Source of the DNA: Tridacna crocea
Lineage: Eukaryota > Mollusca > Bivalvia > Cardiida > Cardiidae
NCBI GenBank assembly: GCA_943736015.1
Contig: OX031065.1
Coordinates: 44,130,992-44,194,991, forward strand
DNA length: 64,000 bases
Direction: 5' to 3'
In this document: positions 21,745 to 33,400 of the stretch, in pieces
How positions within the stretch are numbered: the stretch's first letter is position 1
Layout of the letters: every line of letters starts with the position of its first letter
Translations under genes and position numbers: made by a program
Notes under the pieces: generated by a model
The model's database searches: none
What the model was told of the DNA's origin: nothing
The model's input: the letters and a program-made list of their open reading frames with translations, nothing else

Positions 21745-23074
21745 ATACCCCCCCAAAACTCTGTTTGGGGGTTATATAGGAGTCAGCTTGTCGGTCGGTC
21801 CGTCCGTCCTTCGGTCTGTAGCTTTTTGTCCGCTCTATTTCTCATAAACACTGGATGACTTTATTCAAACTTCACAGGTAAACTCAGTATCAAGCAGAGA
21901 TGTGCATATGAAATGTTGGTTATGGTTCATTGATTTTTCACTGAGTTATGGCCCTTTCATGAAATTTCTTGTCCGCTCTTTTTCTCATCAACTATTGGAC
22001 AGATTTGGTTCAAACTACACAAATAGCCTCAGTATCAAGCAGAGATGTGCATATCCCTTTTGGTCATGGTTTATTCAGGTTTCATGGAGTTATGGCCCTT
22101 TGATGATTCTGGACAAATTTCTCTTTTTTGTCTGCTCTATTTCTCAGTATCTACCGGATGGATTTCAGTCAAACTTCATGGGATGTTTCATTATGAAGTC
22201 AAGACGTGCATATTGTAATTTAGTTACAGCTGAATGATTGTCAAAGTAGTTACTGCCCTTTCATGAATGTTTTTGTCTGCTCTGTTTCTCAATAACTGTT
22301 GAACAGATTTCAGCCAAACTTCATGGGAAGTTTTATTATGAGGTAAAGATGCGCATACTATAATTTAGTTATAGTTGAATGATTTTCAAAGGAGTTATGG
22401 CCCTTTTATGAACTTTTTTTCTCTGCTCAATTTCTCAGTATATATTGGATGGGTTGCAGTTAAACTTCATGGGAAGTTTAAGCATGAAGCCAAGATGTGC
22501 ATATTATTATTTGGTTATGGTTGAATGATTTTCAAAGCAATTATGGCCCTTTCATTAATTTTTTGTCCACTCTATTTCTCAATAACTACTCAACAGATTT
22601 CAATTGTCAGCTCTATTTCTCAGTATCTACTGGACAGATTCCAGTCAAACTTCATGCGAAATTTCATTATGAAATGAAGATGTATTATTATAATGTGTAA
22701 TGGTTGAATGATTTTCAGTCTGAGGTCAAGATGTGCATATTACAATTTGTTTATGCTTGAATGATTTTCCAATTACTTACGGCCCTTTTATATTTTTTTT
22801 GTCCACTCCATTTTGCAACAACTGCTGAGCAGATTTCTAACAAACCTCAAAGGAAGTTACCCTATAAAATAAATACATGTATGTGCATATTATAACTTGT
22901 TTACAGTTTGATAATTTTCCATTGACAGGTTTCCCTTTGTTTCTCTTTTTTTCCAAATAGTCTTTTTTTTTTAATCTTTCTTTTATACTAAACCATGCTG
23001 CATTCTGTTACAAAGAGATGTTTTGTGACAAGGAGCTGGTGGGGGGTATGATCACGTTTAGTGATAGCTCTAGT
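21745..23074 (+). mobile_element. Helentron-like element, ATACCCCCC family
   Basis: Left end ATACCCCCCCAAAACTCTG with a C/G hairpin, then a GTCGGTCGGTCCGTCCGTCC tract. Right end GGGGGGTATG (left end reversed), hairpin ATCACGTTTAGTGAT, terminus CTCTAG. Internal diverged repeats of roughly 150 bases (anchors TTTGTCTGCTCTATTTCTCA and AAACTTCATGGGA). Second copy at 39285-40809. Confidence 0.72.
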
Positions 23075-23182
23075 TGATGCTGTGTTTGAACCCCAGCCCT
23101 CCCAAACCTGTGGACGGAATTTATCAAGTCATTGTTACAGGATGAATTTTTCTCTCACTGCGAAACAGGACTTTGACCTTCT

Positions 23183-23633
23183 TTAACCCTTACCACACAA
23201 TCCCGACTTTTAACAACCTTGAAAAAGAAGCCTTTTGAAAACATTGTGGGAAAAGGAGAAAATGCTGGTAATCAGCATTTTCTCCTTTTCCCACAATGTT
23301 TTCTACACTTCCCAAACTCAATTACAATTTTTCAATCACATTTATTTTGTCAGCTGCATATGCTTTCAATTTGGACCAGTCTAAAATTTTGTTGTTTGGT
23401 AAAGGGACTTAACCCATTACTAAACAATCCCTACTTTTGAAGACCCTGAGACAGAAGCCTGTATAAAACATTGTGGGAAAAGGAGAAAATGCTGGTAACC
23501 AGCATTTTCTCCGTTTTCCATGTTAGAATCCTTTCCAAATCAAATTTTAATTTTTCCGTCACATTTATTTTGTCGTCTGCAAATGCTTTCAATTTGGACC
23601 AGTCTAAATTTTTTTTGTTTGGTAAAAGGTTAA
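23183..23633 (+). mobile_element. Two family A MITEs sharing a TTAA
   Basis: 23183-23412 and 23409-23633, same orientation, joined through one TTAA (23409-23412). The second has a damaged right palindrome arm (TTCTCCGTTTTCCATG). Confidence 0.85.
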
Positions 23634-23709
23634 TACAGGAGAGTCCCTTCAAAGTTTTTTTGTAACACTGGCAATTGAATCTTTGGGAATAATTTTGTAG
23701 GGGGCACAA

Positions 23710-23835
23710 GCTTTCATGACATAACTTAACCCATATAGTGCTGGAACCAACTAAAGTTGTATTTGCAGACAGTGTAGGTCAAGATCAGACTGCACAAAAT
23801 CTGCAGTCTGATCTTTGATCTCAGACACAGTCTGT
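23710..23835 (+). repeat. Family D palindrome fragment
   Basis: CAGACAGTGTAGGTCAAGATC then ACTGCACAAAATCTGCAGTC and its partner; no clear right terminus. Confidence 0.5.
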
Positions 23836-23919
23836 TATTTTGTGTTATACTCTGGTCAAAACTACTTTGACATAACAATTCTTTGAATACTCTTGCACTA
23901 GGTTATTAAAATAGTCCAT

Positions 23920-24147
23920 TTAACTCATTACCACACGATAATATTTTAGACTTGTCCAAATCTAATGTATTTGCAGACGACAAAATAAAAGTGACTGAAA
24001 ATCTGAAATTTGTTTGTGAAGAGTAGAAAACATGTGGGAAAAAGGAGAAAATGCTGGATAGCAGCATTTTCTCCTTTTCCCACAATGTTTTCTAAAGGCT
24101 TCTTTCTCAGGGGCGTCAAAAGTAATGAATTTGTGGTAATGGGTTAA
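23920..24147 (-). mobile_element. Family A MITE
   Basis: TTAA 23920-23923 and 24144-24147; palindrome with a GGATAGCAGC centre instead of GGTTACCAGC. Confidence 0.82.
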
Positions 24148-24263
24148 TTAACTTGGTACTCCTAAGGTTAAATACAGATATAAAACAACATTAAGCATTT
24201 ACCAGATGACAGTTTTTTTTAGAATGGGGGTTAAGTTTAGTTTGTAATTCAGTTTAATGCCAT

Positions 24264-24473
24264 TTAACTCAATACCAACTGACAATATTTTAGGCTTGAC
24301 CAAATTGAAATCTTTTGCAGATGACAAAATAAAAGTGACTGAAAATCCTTTCCCCACAATGTTTTGTACCCTTCACCAAACAAATTTAAAATTTTCTGTC
24401 ACTTTTATTTTGTTGTCTGAAAATGCTTTCGATTTGGACAAGCCTAAAATATTGTCGTTTGGTAATGAGTTAA
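24264..24473. mobile_element. Rearranged family A MITE with two identical arms
   Basis: TTAA at both ends, but instead of two different arms both halves carry the same one: AATATTTTAGGCTTGACCAA at left and its complement at right (TTTGGACAAGCCTAAAATAT), with GTGACTGAAAAT against ATTTTCTGTCAC. The central palindrome is reduced to CCTTTCCCCACAATG. Confidence 0.75.
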
Positions 24474-24504
24474 AGGGCAGCTACAGCCAAAATCTTTTTT
24501 CTTT

Positions 24505-25251
24505 AGCTCACCTGAGCACAACATGCTCAAGGGGAGCATTTAGGGTCACCTGGTGTCACTTGGTGTCCGTTGTGCATCGTCCGTCATCAGTTGTCCGTCG
24601 TGCGCCGTCAATAATTCTTTAAACATCAACTCCTCCTAAACCGCTGGGCCAATTTGGGCCAAATTTGGCTGGATTGTGAAGAAATTCTTAAAACTTCTTC
24701 TTCTCTGAGACCGCCAGTCAGATCTTTGAAACAGTTTCACCGAGACGTTCCATTAGTGTTCTTTCAAAAAGTGTTCGCGAAATTTTGATCCGTCAAGAAC
24801 ATGGCTCTGGTGTGAAATGAAGAATTTCTTAAAAATTCTTCTTCTCTGAAATGGCTGGTCAGATTTTGAAATAATTTCACAGAAATGTTGCTTGGGTGAC
24901 CCTTTTCAAAAATGATTTGCGAAATTATGATCTGTCAAGAAACATGGCTCTTGTGAATGTATGGGGCTACTTACACTTTACAGAAATGAAGAAATTCTTG
25001 AAAATTATTCTTCTCTGAAACCCCTGGTCAGGTTTTAAAATAATTTCACTGCAGTGTGCCTTGGGTGACCCTTTCAAAAATGTTTTTATAATTTTGATCC
25101 ATCAAGAAAGATGGCTCTTGTGAATGGGAGTTGCTTGCACCATATAGACATGATGAAATTATTGAAAATTCTCTTTCTCCGAAACAGCTGGTCAGATTTT
25201 AAAAGAATTTCTCAGCAATAATTTCATTTTTACCATGAAAAAATATGGTGA
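24505..25251 (+). mobile_element. AGCTCACC-family element, 3' end missing
   Basis: Left end AGCTCACCTGAGCAC and four decayed 165-bp units. It stops where a family A MITE starts and does not resume after it. Confidence 0.65.
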
Positions 25252-25480
25252 TTATCCCATTACCACACAATCCCTACTTTTGACGCCCCTGAGAAGGAAG
25301 CCTTTGGAAAACACTGTAGGAAAAGGAGAAAATGCTGGTAACCAGCATTTTCTCCTTTTCCCACAATGTTTTCTACCCTTTCCAGAACAAATTTCAATTT
25401 TTCAGTCACCTTTATTTTGTCGTCTGCAAATGCTTTCAATTTGAACCAGTCTAAAATTTTGTCGTGTGGTAAAGAGTTAA
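25252..25480 (+). mobile_element. Family A MITE
   Basis: Left TTAA decayed to TTAT, right TTAA 25477-25480. The left palindrome arm reads ACACTGTAGG and the right CCCACAATG, so the outer ends of the stem no longer pair. Confidence 0.78.
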
Positions 25481-25890
25481 AATGACTTTAACAGTGTATA
25501 AAGGCACAGACTGTAAAAATTCCACTCAATGGCAGAAAAAAAGGAATTTTGAAACTAAAACAAACTCTACCATGTCTCATTATCTGTTTGTTTTCGTTGA
25601 CGATCGCCGATGATTAGCCGACTCATGTGGTAAATCACTTCAGTGATCATTCAAGGCATCAAAACAACAACTTTTATTCACTGGCCAATATATTTGATTG
25701 TTTTTTCCATACATTAGGCTTGAAAACCTAAGTTTATCGACATTGTAAACAGAAATGACTACACAGGCTGACATCGCTTATTCATTTATCATCAATATAA
25801 GAAGAGTTTACTACATCTAAACAAAACAAGTCGAGAATGAGCATTCTTACTCTCCGATGACATAATATTGGAGAGGTAAACAGTATAGTC
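25481..25890. other. No gene or repeat recognised
   Basis: Non-repetitive AT-rich sequence; no ORF of note. Confidence 0.5.
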
Positions 25891-27092
25891 TGGTCATTTT
25901 CTCCTTTTCCCAAATGTTTTCTGCCCTATCAAAGAAAGATTGCATCATTTGAACCTCATTGAAATGAACGTCTGCATGTGCTTTCAATTTGGTCACTTAG
26001 GCTACAACTTTGTCTTTTGTTGCCTGGTTAACTCATTACTGTACAATCCCTACTTTTGACACCCCCGAGAAAGAAGCCTATAGAAAACATTGTGGGAAAA
26101 GGAGAAAATGCTGGTAACCAGCATTTTCTCCTGTTCCCACAATGTTTTCTACCCTTAGCAAAACAAATTTCAAATTTTCAGTCACTTTTATTTTGTCGTC
26201 TGCAAATGCTTTGAATTTGGACAAACCTAAAATTTTGTCGTTTGGTAATGAGTTAAGGGATATGTCATGTCTCTTCTAAATTTTGGAGACATTTGGCATG
26301 TGTGCAAAAGTAAGCCATCTCAGTGCAAAGCCAAAAGGACATGAGACTTGGTGCTGTGTGCAACTCGGTAACCCAAATACCAGGGTGTCTCTGATAAAGG
26401 TTGACCCCTATCTGAAACAGTCCCATCTTTTCACAATCCTGAAAAAGAGCATTTTTGGAAATATTATGGAAAAAGGAAACAAAATGCTGGTAGGCAGCAT
26501 TTTCTCAAGTTTCACATAGTGTTTTTTACTTTTTTAAAAGACTGATTTTCATGTTTTGATCCATATTTTTTGGTTGGCTGCAGGTGCTTTAAGTTTGAAC
26601 CAGTCTAAATTCTTTTTGTTTTTGTGTGTGGTAAAGAGTTAAACCAGTCCATCCTTTTCACAGTCTTGATGAAAGAGGCTTTTGATAAAATATTGCCCAA
26701 AAGGAAAAAATGCCTTGCAATTCGTATTTTGTCCACCCTTTTTCTACTCTTGTTTTCAGCCCTCAAAAAACATTTTCTGTAATTTGAGCAAGGTTTCTTT
26801 TGCTTAACTTTTTTTGGTTGGAAAGGTATTAAATTCTGTTGTTTGGTGATAGTTGAACAGTTTGGACCCTTTATCACACAATTACATGGTTTTACAATCT
26901 CTGGAAGAAGGCCTCTTAAAATATTGTGGAAAAAGGAGAGAATGCTGGTAACCAGCATTCTCTCCTTTTCCCACAAAATTTTCATTCCTTTCAAAAAAAA
27001 AAGTTCATGATTTGAAGGACATTTTATTTGTCGTCTGTAAATGCTTTCAATTTGGACAAGTCCTAAAATGTTGCTGTATGGTAAAGAGTTAA
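25891..27092 (+). mobile_element. Cluster of family A MITEs, five copies of differing decay
   Basis: Right half at 25891-26031; intact copy 26028-26256 sharing that TTAA; older copies at about 26401-26642, 26639-26854 and 26866-27092. The last keeps a clean palindrome with an ATTCTCTCC / GGAGAGAAT change present in both arms. Confidence 0.7.
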
Positions 27093-27123
27093 CACGTGGC
27101 ATTCATGTGGAGAACATCTGACT

Positions 27124-27352
27124 TTAACCCTTTACCCCATGAGGCATTTCTTTGGTATCTCTAATTGACCCTAAATAACAGCAAGAATGAAGCAGTTTCT
27201 TATGTGTATATGACACCTTTTGATAGCATAGGAAACGTTGTGGCAAAAGGTGAAATTGCTCGTCACGAGCAATTTCACCTTTTGCCACAATGTTTTCCAA
27301 AGGCTCCTACAAGCAATGCGTAGAAATGAGTATCTATGGAGTAAAGGGTTAA
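27124..27352 (-). mobile_element. Subfamily B MITE
   Basis: TTAA at both ends. Clean palindrome GTGGCAAAAGGTGAAATTGC with CTCGTCACGAG centre. Inverted relative to the next copy. Confidence 0.85.
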
Positions 27353-27500
27353 AGCATTTTAAAAAACGTTCACAAAACGAGTTACATGTATATCGTAACA
27401 TGGTCGTTGATCTACATACTCGACCAGATGACAAAGCTTTTACCTTTGAAACAGAAGAATGCATTATTTGGAAAAAAAAGGGAATGTTCAAAGTGTTGGG

Positions 27501-27729
27501 TTAACCCTTTACTCCATAGATACTCATTTCTACGCATTGCTTGTAGGAGCCTTTGGAAAACATTGTGGCAAAAGGTGAAATTACTCGTTACGAGCAATTT
27601 CACCTTTTGTCACAATGTTTTCTATGTTATCAAAAGGTGTCATTTATACATAAGAAACGGCTTCATCATTGCTGTTATTTAGGGTCAGTTAGCGATGCCA
27701 TAGAAATGCCTTATGGGGTAAAGGGTTAA
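27501..27729 (+). mobile_element. Subfamily B MITE
   Basis: TTAA 27501-27504 and 27726-27729. With the copy at 27124 it makes an inverted pair around a 148-base spacer. Confidence 0.85.
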
Positions 27730-27772
27730 ACATAATATTTTGCTAATTGGTAAAGAGTATTGACTATTTCAT

Positions 27773-28003
27773 TTAACCCTTTACCACACAGCAAAATTTT
27801 AGACCTATCCCAATTAAAAGCATTTTGCAGATGAAAATTTCAAAGTGACTGAAATGGTGCAATTTTGCTTTGATAGGGTACAAAACTTACTGTGACAAGG
27901 AGAAAATGCATGGTTACCAGCATTTTCTCCTTTTCTCACAATATTTTGAAAAGGCTTCTTCGTCAGGGGCGTTAAAAGTTGTCATTGTGTTTTAAAGGGT
28001 TAA
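27773..28003 (-). mobile_element. Family A MITE, GGTGCAATTTTG variant
   Basis: TTAA at both ends. The left arm has AAATTTCAAAGTGACTGAAA and TTTGCTTTGATAGGGTA, as in the copies at 19016 and 7222, defining a variant. Confidence 0.75.
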
Positions 28004-28194
28004 CTTGCCCCACGCCAACATCATTTACATATATTAAAATTCTATTTTTACCTTCAACATCGCGTGGAGCTGCCTTTGGCATGGGTCTCAAATTGTTACA
28101 GAAATATTTCGAATGGAACGCACAAATGTCTACCTCTACATTGTTGTGTATACTATGTAACTCTCAAATAACAGTCAGAGTCGTCATTGTCTGG

Positions 28195-28466
28195 TAAAGG
28201 GTTAAATATTCTTGGAATAGGAAGAAACGCTGATGACCAGTATTTTCTCCTTTCCCACAATGTTTTCTATCCATTTAACCCATTACCACACAATCCCTAC
28301 TTTTGACGCCCCTGAGATGGGAGCCTTGAGAAAACATTGTTGGAAAAGGAGAAAATGCTGGCTTCACAAAAAAAATTTCAAATTTTCAGTCACTTTTATT
28401 TTGTCGTCTGCAATTATGCTTTCAAGTTGGACAAGTCTGTGATATTGACATTTGGTAAAGAGTAAA
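28195..28466 (+). mobile_element. Half MITE plus family A copy with deleted palindrome arm
   Basis: A right-half fragment (28195-28278) is followed by 28275-28466, in which the palindrome's right arm is gone (AAAATGCTGGCTTCACAAAA). Confidence 0.6.
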
Positions 28467-28586
28467 AGGACAAATACAATTATTTGAAAATAAAAAGTGA
28501 ATCTTCTCTAAACTCCTTGAATATAGTCGAGTCTAAAATTTTGCTGACTGATAAAGGGTTTAGACAAATTAAGTTTCCTGTCTGTT

Positions 28587-28632
28587 TGTGCACAGTTTGT
28601 GCACAAGGTTTGTGCACACCATTTGTGCACGC
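28587..28632 (+). repeat. Short TTTGTGCAC tandem
   Basis: Four imperfect copies of TTTGTGCAC within about 46 bases. Confidence 0.6.
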
Positions 28633-28810
28633 AAGTCTACAAGATAAAGTGATTGCTTTAATGCTCTCTTTTACAAAGAGAGAGCAATTTCTGAGCAAAA
28701 ATGAAAAGCAAAAAGGATTTTCAGACTCGTGTGTTTGTGGTATTTATCTATATCAAGAGGACATTTTACTTGGGCCTTTTTAAAAAGAGAGGACATTTTC
28801 ACCTCACACC

Positions 28811-29285
28811 ATTACCCTTTAACAAACGACAAAATTGTAGACTGGTTTAACCCATTACCACTCAGTCCCTACTTTTGACGCCCCTGAGAAAGAAGCCTTT
28901 AGAAAACATTGTGGGAAAAGGAGAAAATGCTGGTTACCAGCATTTTCTCCTTTTCCCACAATGTTTTCTACCCTTCACAAAACAAATTTCAAATTTTCAG
29001 TCACTTTTATTTTGTCGTCTGCAAATGCTTTCAATTTGGACCAGTCTAAATTTTTCTGGTGTGGTAATGGGTTAAAATGAAAGCACTTGCGGACAACAAA
29101 ATAAACGTAACCCATAATTTGAAAATTGTTTCTTGCAGGTCCGTAGAAAACATTGTTGGATAAGGAGAAAATGCTGGTTACCAGCATTTTCTCCTTTTCC
29201 CACAATGTTTTCTAAATTTAAAGGCTTCTATCTCAGGGCCGTAAAAGCCAGGCACTGTTTAGAGATTGTTTAGAAAAGGGATAAC
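28811..29285 (-). mobile_element. Family A MITE carrying a family A MITE inside it
   Basis: Outer copy begins at about 28814 (CCCTTTAACAAACGACAAAA) and is cut after GACTGG. The inner copy 28847-29075 (+) has TTAA at both ends, then the outer copy resumes at GAAAGCACTTGCGGAC and runs to about 29285 with its own palindrome at 29145-29212. Confidence 0.78.
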
Positions 29286-29770
29286 TAACAACAGTATTTC
29301 AGACTTGTCCAACTTTAAAATATTAATTTTGCAGATGACAAAATTAATGTGACTCAAAAATTGAAACTTAGTCTTTTGGGGTAGAAAACATTGTGGGAAG
29401 AGATTTTAGAAAATGTTTGTCTTTCTCAAGAGTCATGAAATCCTGGATTGTTTGGTTTTAAGTTAAGATACAAATAGATTTTTCTAGAATGCTTTCTGTA
29501 TGTATTGTGCACTTCTTGATTCTTTACCAAACAATCTCTTGATGACAGAAGTTTTGGAAAACTCTGAAAAATTTTTAGACTTGACAAGTATAAAAAGGTG
29601 TGCAGGTGACAAACTGAATGTGCATATTAATTGCTCTAAGACTGCACTTTGAATGGCTTAAAGACGCTGTTGGAAAAGGAGGCATTGGTTACCAACATTT
29701 TCTCATTTTCTCCCTCTGTTTTCAAAAGCCTTTTATCTCAGGGTTGTTAAAATGGGATGGAGGTGTTAAA
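29285..29770 (-). mobile_element. Decayed family A remnants
   Basis: Arm pieces such as CAGATGACAAAATTAATGTG (29334) and GTAGAAAACATTGTGGGAAG (29381) without palindrome or TTAA ends; a second remnant spans about 29515-29760. Confidence 0.45.
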
Positions 29771-29965
29771 ATGTTTGTTTCCTGAGGATATTTCATCGTA
29801 TAACCCACATTTTCATTGCCATACAACCTATTCTTAAAAGTGGGTATATAAATTTTTCACATCTCACCAAATTGAAAAATGTATATATCACTGAAATTTA
29901 TGCTATGTGTTTTTCAGGACAGACAGAAACTTTTGTTTGCTTTTTTGAAAGCAGGAAAAGAAGCT

Positions 29966-29983
29966 CCCCCCCCCCCCCCCCCA
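29966..29983 (+). repeat. Poly-C run
   Basis: Uninterrupted C tract of about 16-18 bases; likely length-variable. Confidence 0.9.
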
Positions 29984-30032
29984 AATTTTCTTCCACAATC
30001 TCCCTCCCATTATTATTTTTTCTTGTAAAGGG

Positions 30033-30249
30033 TGAACTCATTACCAAACAACAAAACTTTTGGCTTGTCCAAATTGAAAGCATTTGCAGACAACTGACTG
30101 AAAATTTGAAATTTGTTCTGTGAAGGGTAGAAAACACTGACAAAAGGAGAAAATGCTGGTGACCAGCATTTTCTCCTTTTCCAACAATATTTTATTACGG
30201 CTTCATTCTCCAGATCGTCAAAAGTAGGGATTGTGTTGTAACAGGTTAA
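30033..30249 (-). mobile_element. Family A MITE just upstream of DHX38 exon a
   Basis: Left TTAA decayed to TGAA, right TTAA 30246-30249. Palindrome GACAAAAGGAGAAAATGC / GCATTTTCTCCTTTTCC with a GGTGACC centre. Confidence 0.78.
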
Positions 30250-30322
30250 TGTAGATTGATTGTAGATGACTGTACACAGTCTCTACTTTTATTTAGATTG
30301 TATTTTTTTCTCATTGTTTTAG

Positions 30323-30471
30323 ATTATTGTGTCCATGTTGTCGGTACCGGCTATATTTTACCGTCCAAAAGGCAGAGAAGAGGACTCTGATGCAGCTAGG
30401 GAGAAGTTCCAGGTACCGGAAAGTGATCACCTGACCTATTTAAATGTGTATCAACAGTGGAAGAGAAACGG
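30323..30471 (+). CDS. DHX38: DHX38 exon a (residues 1-49 of visible part)
   Basis: Follows a TCATTGTTTTAG acceptor and ends at a GTAAGC donor; 49 codons plus two bases. Encodes the end of the helicase-associated region, beginning IIVSML where orthologues read LIVSML, then [14 protein letters not shown] and [22 protein letters not shown] ends 73 bases upstream of this acceptor (30249). Confidence 0.93.
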
Positions 30472-33400
30472 GTAAGCACAGGATGCATATTCTTCAACCA
30501 TTCTTGAAACATTAATGGTTTTTTTCCATAGAACTTTCTCAGTGTGAAAGTAACATAACTTCTGATTGGCTAAACCATTTGGTTTAGCCACTGATTGGCT
30601 TAACCATTTGGTTTAGCCAATCAGCAGTTGTATTACTTTCATAGAACCTTGTAGGATAAGACAAAGAATGTCTCGTTTGCCCACAATGTTTTTTTTTTAA
30701 CTCTTTACCTAACGACAGAATTTTGGACCAGTCCAAATTGAAATCATTTGCAGATGACAAAATAAATGTGAATCAAAAAATGAAGTTAAAATGATTTGGA
30801 AAGAGTAGAAAACATTGTGGGAAAAGGAGAAAATGCTGTTTTCTAAAGCTTTCTTTCTCAGGGTTGTTAAAAGATAGATCTAATCATTTGAGCAACATTT
30901 AACCGTTTATGGTATGACAGAAAATTTAAACTCGCCTGATTTGGAAGCATTTACGGATTCAAATTCAGACTCAGATATACTCATTCAGCCATATTGGATA
31001 CAAATAAACCTACCTCGTTTAATATAAATAGATTACCGGTAGATACAACTCAGGATGACGGTCATACATTTGAAATTATGGTAGCAAAAATTGTGAGAGA
31101 AAAGACCTGTATTTACTCCTTTTCCCAGAATGCTTTCAAAAGGCTACTTTTTATCAAACAATCCCCAATGAAAAGTTTTCATTGGGGATTGTTTGATAAA
31201 AAGTAACTCTTTATCAAACAACAGAGTTATAGACTAAGTCTAAATTGAAAGCATTTGCAGATGACAAAATAAATGTGACTGAAATTTCAAAAATTGTTTT
31301 GGGAAAAGTTGAAAACATTGTGGGAAAAGGAGAAAATGCTGGTTACCAGCATTTTCTCCTTTTCCCATAGTGTTTTCAAGAGGCCTCTTTTTGAGGGTTT
31401 GTTAAATTACTTGCACAAAAAAGAAAATTTGTCATCTGGTTTAGAGTTACCAGTAAGTCAGAAAAATTAATTGATTGATTCTTTGGTGTTAAACACATTA
31501 TTTCAGTTATATCGCAGCAGCCAGTGCACTTATCCATGCATTCATGGAGTTACTTTACCTGTACTTCGCACAAGTTTTTTTCCAAGCCACTGGCTGCTTT
31601 CCCAAATGATCATCTTGGAAATATTTGTCAGTTGTAGGAGAGGAATTTATCCAGTCGCAGTGAGGGAGAAAAGTTAAAATGACTTTTGGCAAAGCAGATT
31701 ACATATATATTTTATTCATACGACTGTATAAAATAGTCATTCAACTTGGTGCATTAGCCTCTGAGGCACTTAACCCATTACCCAACCATCCCTACTTTTG
31801 ATGCCCCTGAGAAAGGAATATTTTGAAAACACTGGGGGAAAAAGAGAAAATGCTGGTCTCCTTTTTCCGCAGTGTTTTCTATTCTTCCCATAACAAATTT
31901 CTATTTTTCAGTCACCTTTATTTTGTCATCTGCAAATGCTTTCAATTTGGATCAGTCTAAAATTTTCTCATGTGGTAAAGAGTTAACCTTGATCTAATTG
32001 CTTTAATAGACAATCTAGATTAAAGGTGGATATTTAGATGTTTCACACCTCACCAAATTGAAAAATATATATTATATCACTAAAATTTATATGAAAAAAA
32101 CAACACAAATCATCAATAATTGAGAATCATAAAATTACAAAAAAAAATGTTTATTGATGGTATTCCTTTAAAAGGCTATGTAGCCTCTTCAGGTATTTTT
32201 AGATTTTGAACCAAAAATAAAACAATGCATTGTGGGAATGTCAAGTGACTGGCACGTGACTAATGACGCTTAAATTCCATAACATAACAAATTAATATGT
32301 AACTATTTTCCATAATATCTTCTTCGGACTCAATATTTGAAGCTTCACCTGTGTATTTCCTGTATGTAAATAAGCGCGTGGCTCATGTAAAATAGACCGT
32401 GTTTCCCGACGGTATTGACCTAGGCCATGAGAAATCTCTAATTGCTCCTGTTGTCGAATAGTTTTTGACTACTGGGCTTTTATGAATGAAAATTAAAAGG
32501 CTTTGGGGGTATAAGGATGATTTTTTTTGTATTTTTGTAAAATTTTTGTTCCAAAATCTGAACGGCCACCTTTAACTCATTACCAAATGTTAGGCTTTTG
32601 CAGACGACAAAATAAAAGTGACTGAAAATTTGAAATTTGTTTTGTGAAGGGTAGAAAACACTGTGGGAAAAGGAGAAAATGCTGGTTACCAGCATTTTCT
32701 CCTTTTCCCACAATGTTTTCTAAAGGGTTTTTTCTCGGGGGCGTCAAGAGTAGGGATTGTGTGGTAATGGGTAAAGCACAAGATGTGCAGCCTGATCTTA
32801 GACTTGAAATGTGTGTTTCTTTGCCAGATGTACGGACAAAAACATTTGTTAATTTGCAGTATCAACCTTTTTGATTCTGAGATGGTCTGTTTGCTAAGGT
32901 AGCTCTACAGGTATTAGATGTTTAATAACTCTTTGTCCAGTGACAAAATGTAGACTCTTTCAAAGTAAAAGCATCAGCAGACAATTTAAATGATGCTCAA
33001 ATGATGGAACTTGCCTGTGATATTGTACAAAACATTGTAGGAAAAGGAGAAAATGTTGGTTATGAGCTTTTTCTCCTTTTCCCACAATGTTTTGTGAAGG
33101 TGTCTATCATCATCAATACTTGGAACAGTGTCGTAAGCAGTACATCTTTAACAGACCACAGAATTTTAATTGTATCTTTTTCAAGTGAATTTTCGTTTTT
33201 AAAAAAATTAAAGAGAGTGTAAAAATGATCGAAAATCATATTATAGTGATTAATTGTTAGGTTGGTTGGTGATTTCATTCATTCATTCATTCATTCATTC
33301 ATTTATTAAAAAAATTATTCATTGAAGAATATATTCATTCAAAAATGTATTCATAAATAAATACATGACTCTCAGTCTATAAAGTATTCTTGTGTCATTA

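Noticed and set aside
23219..23440. Recurring short ORFs with [18 protein letters not shown]
   Set aside because: This peptide is the MITE palindrome read in frame and occurs dozens of times across the window on both strands.
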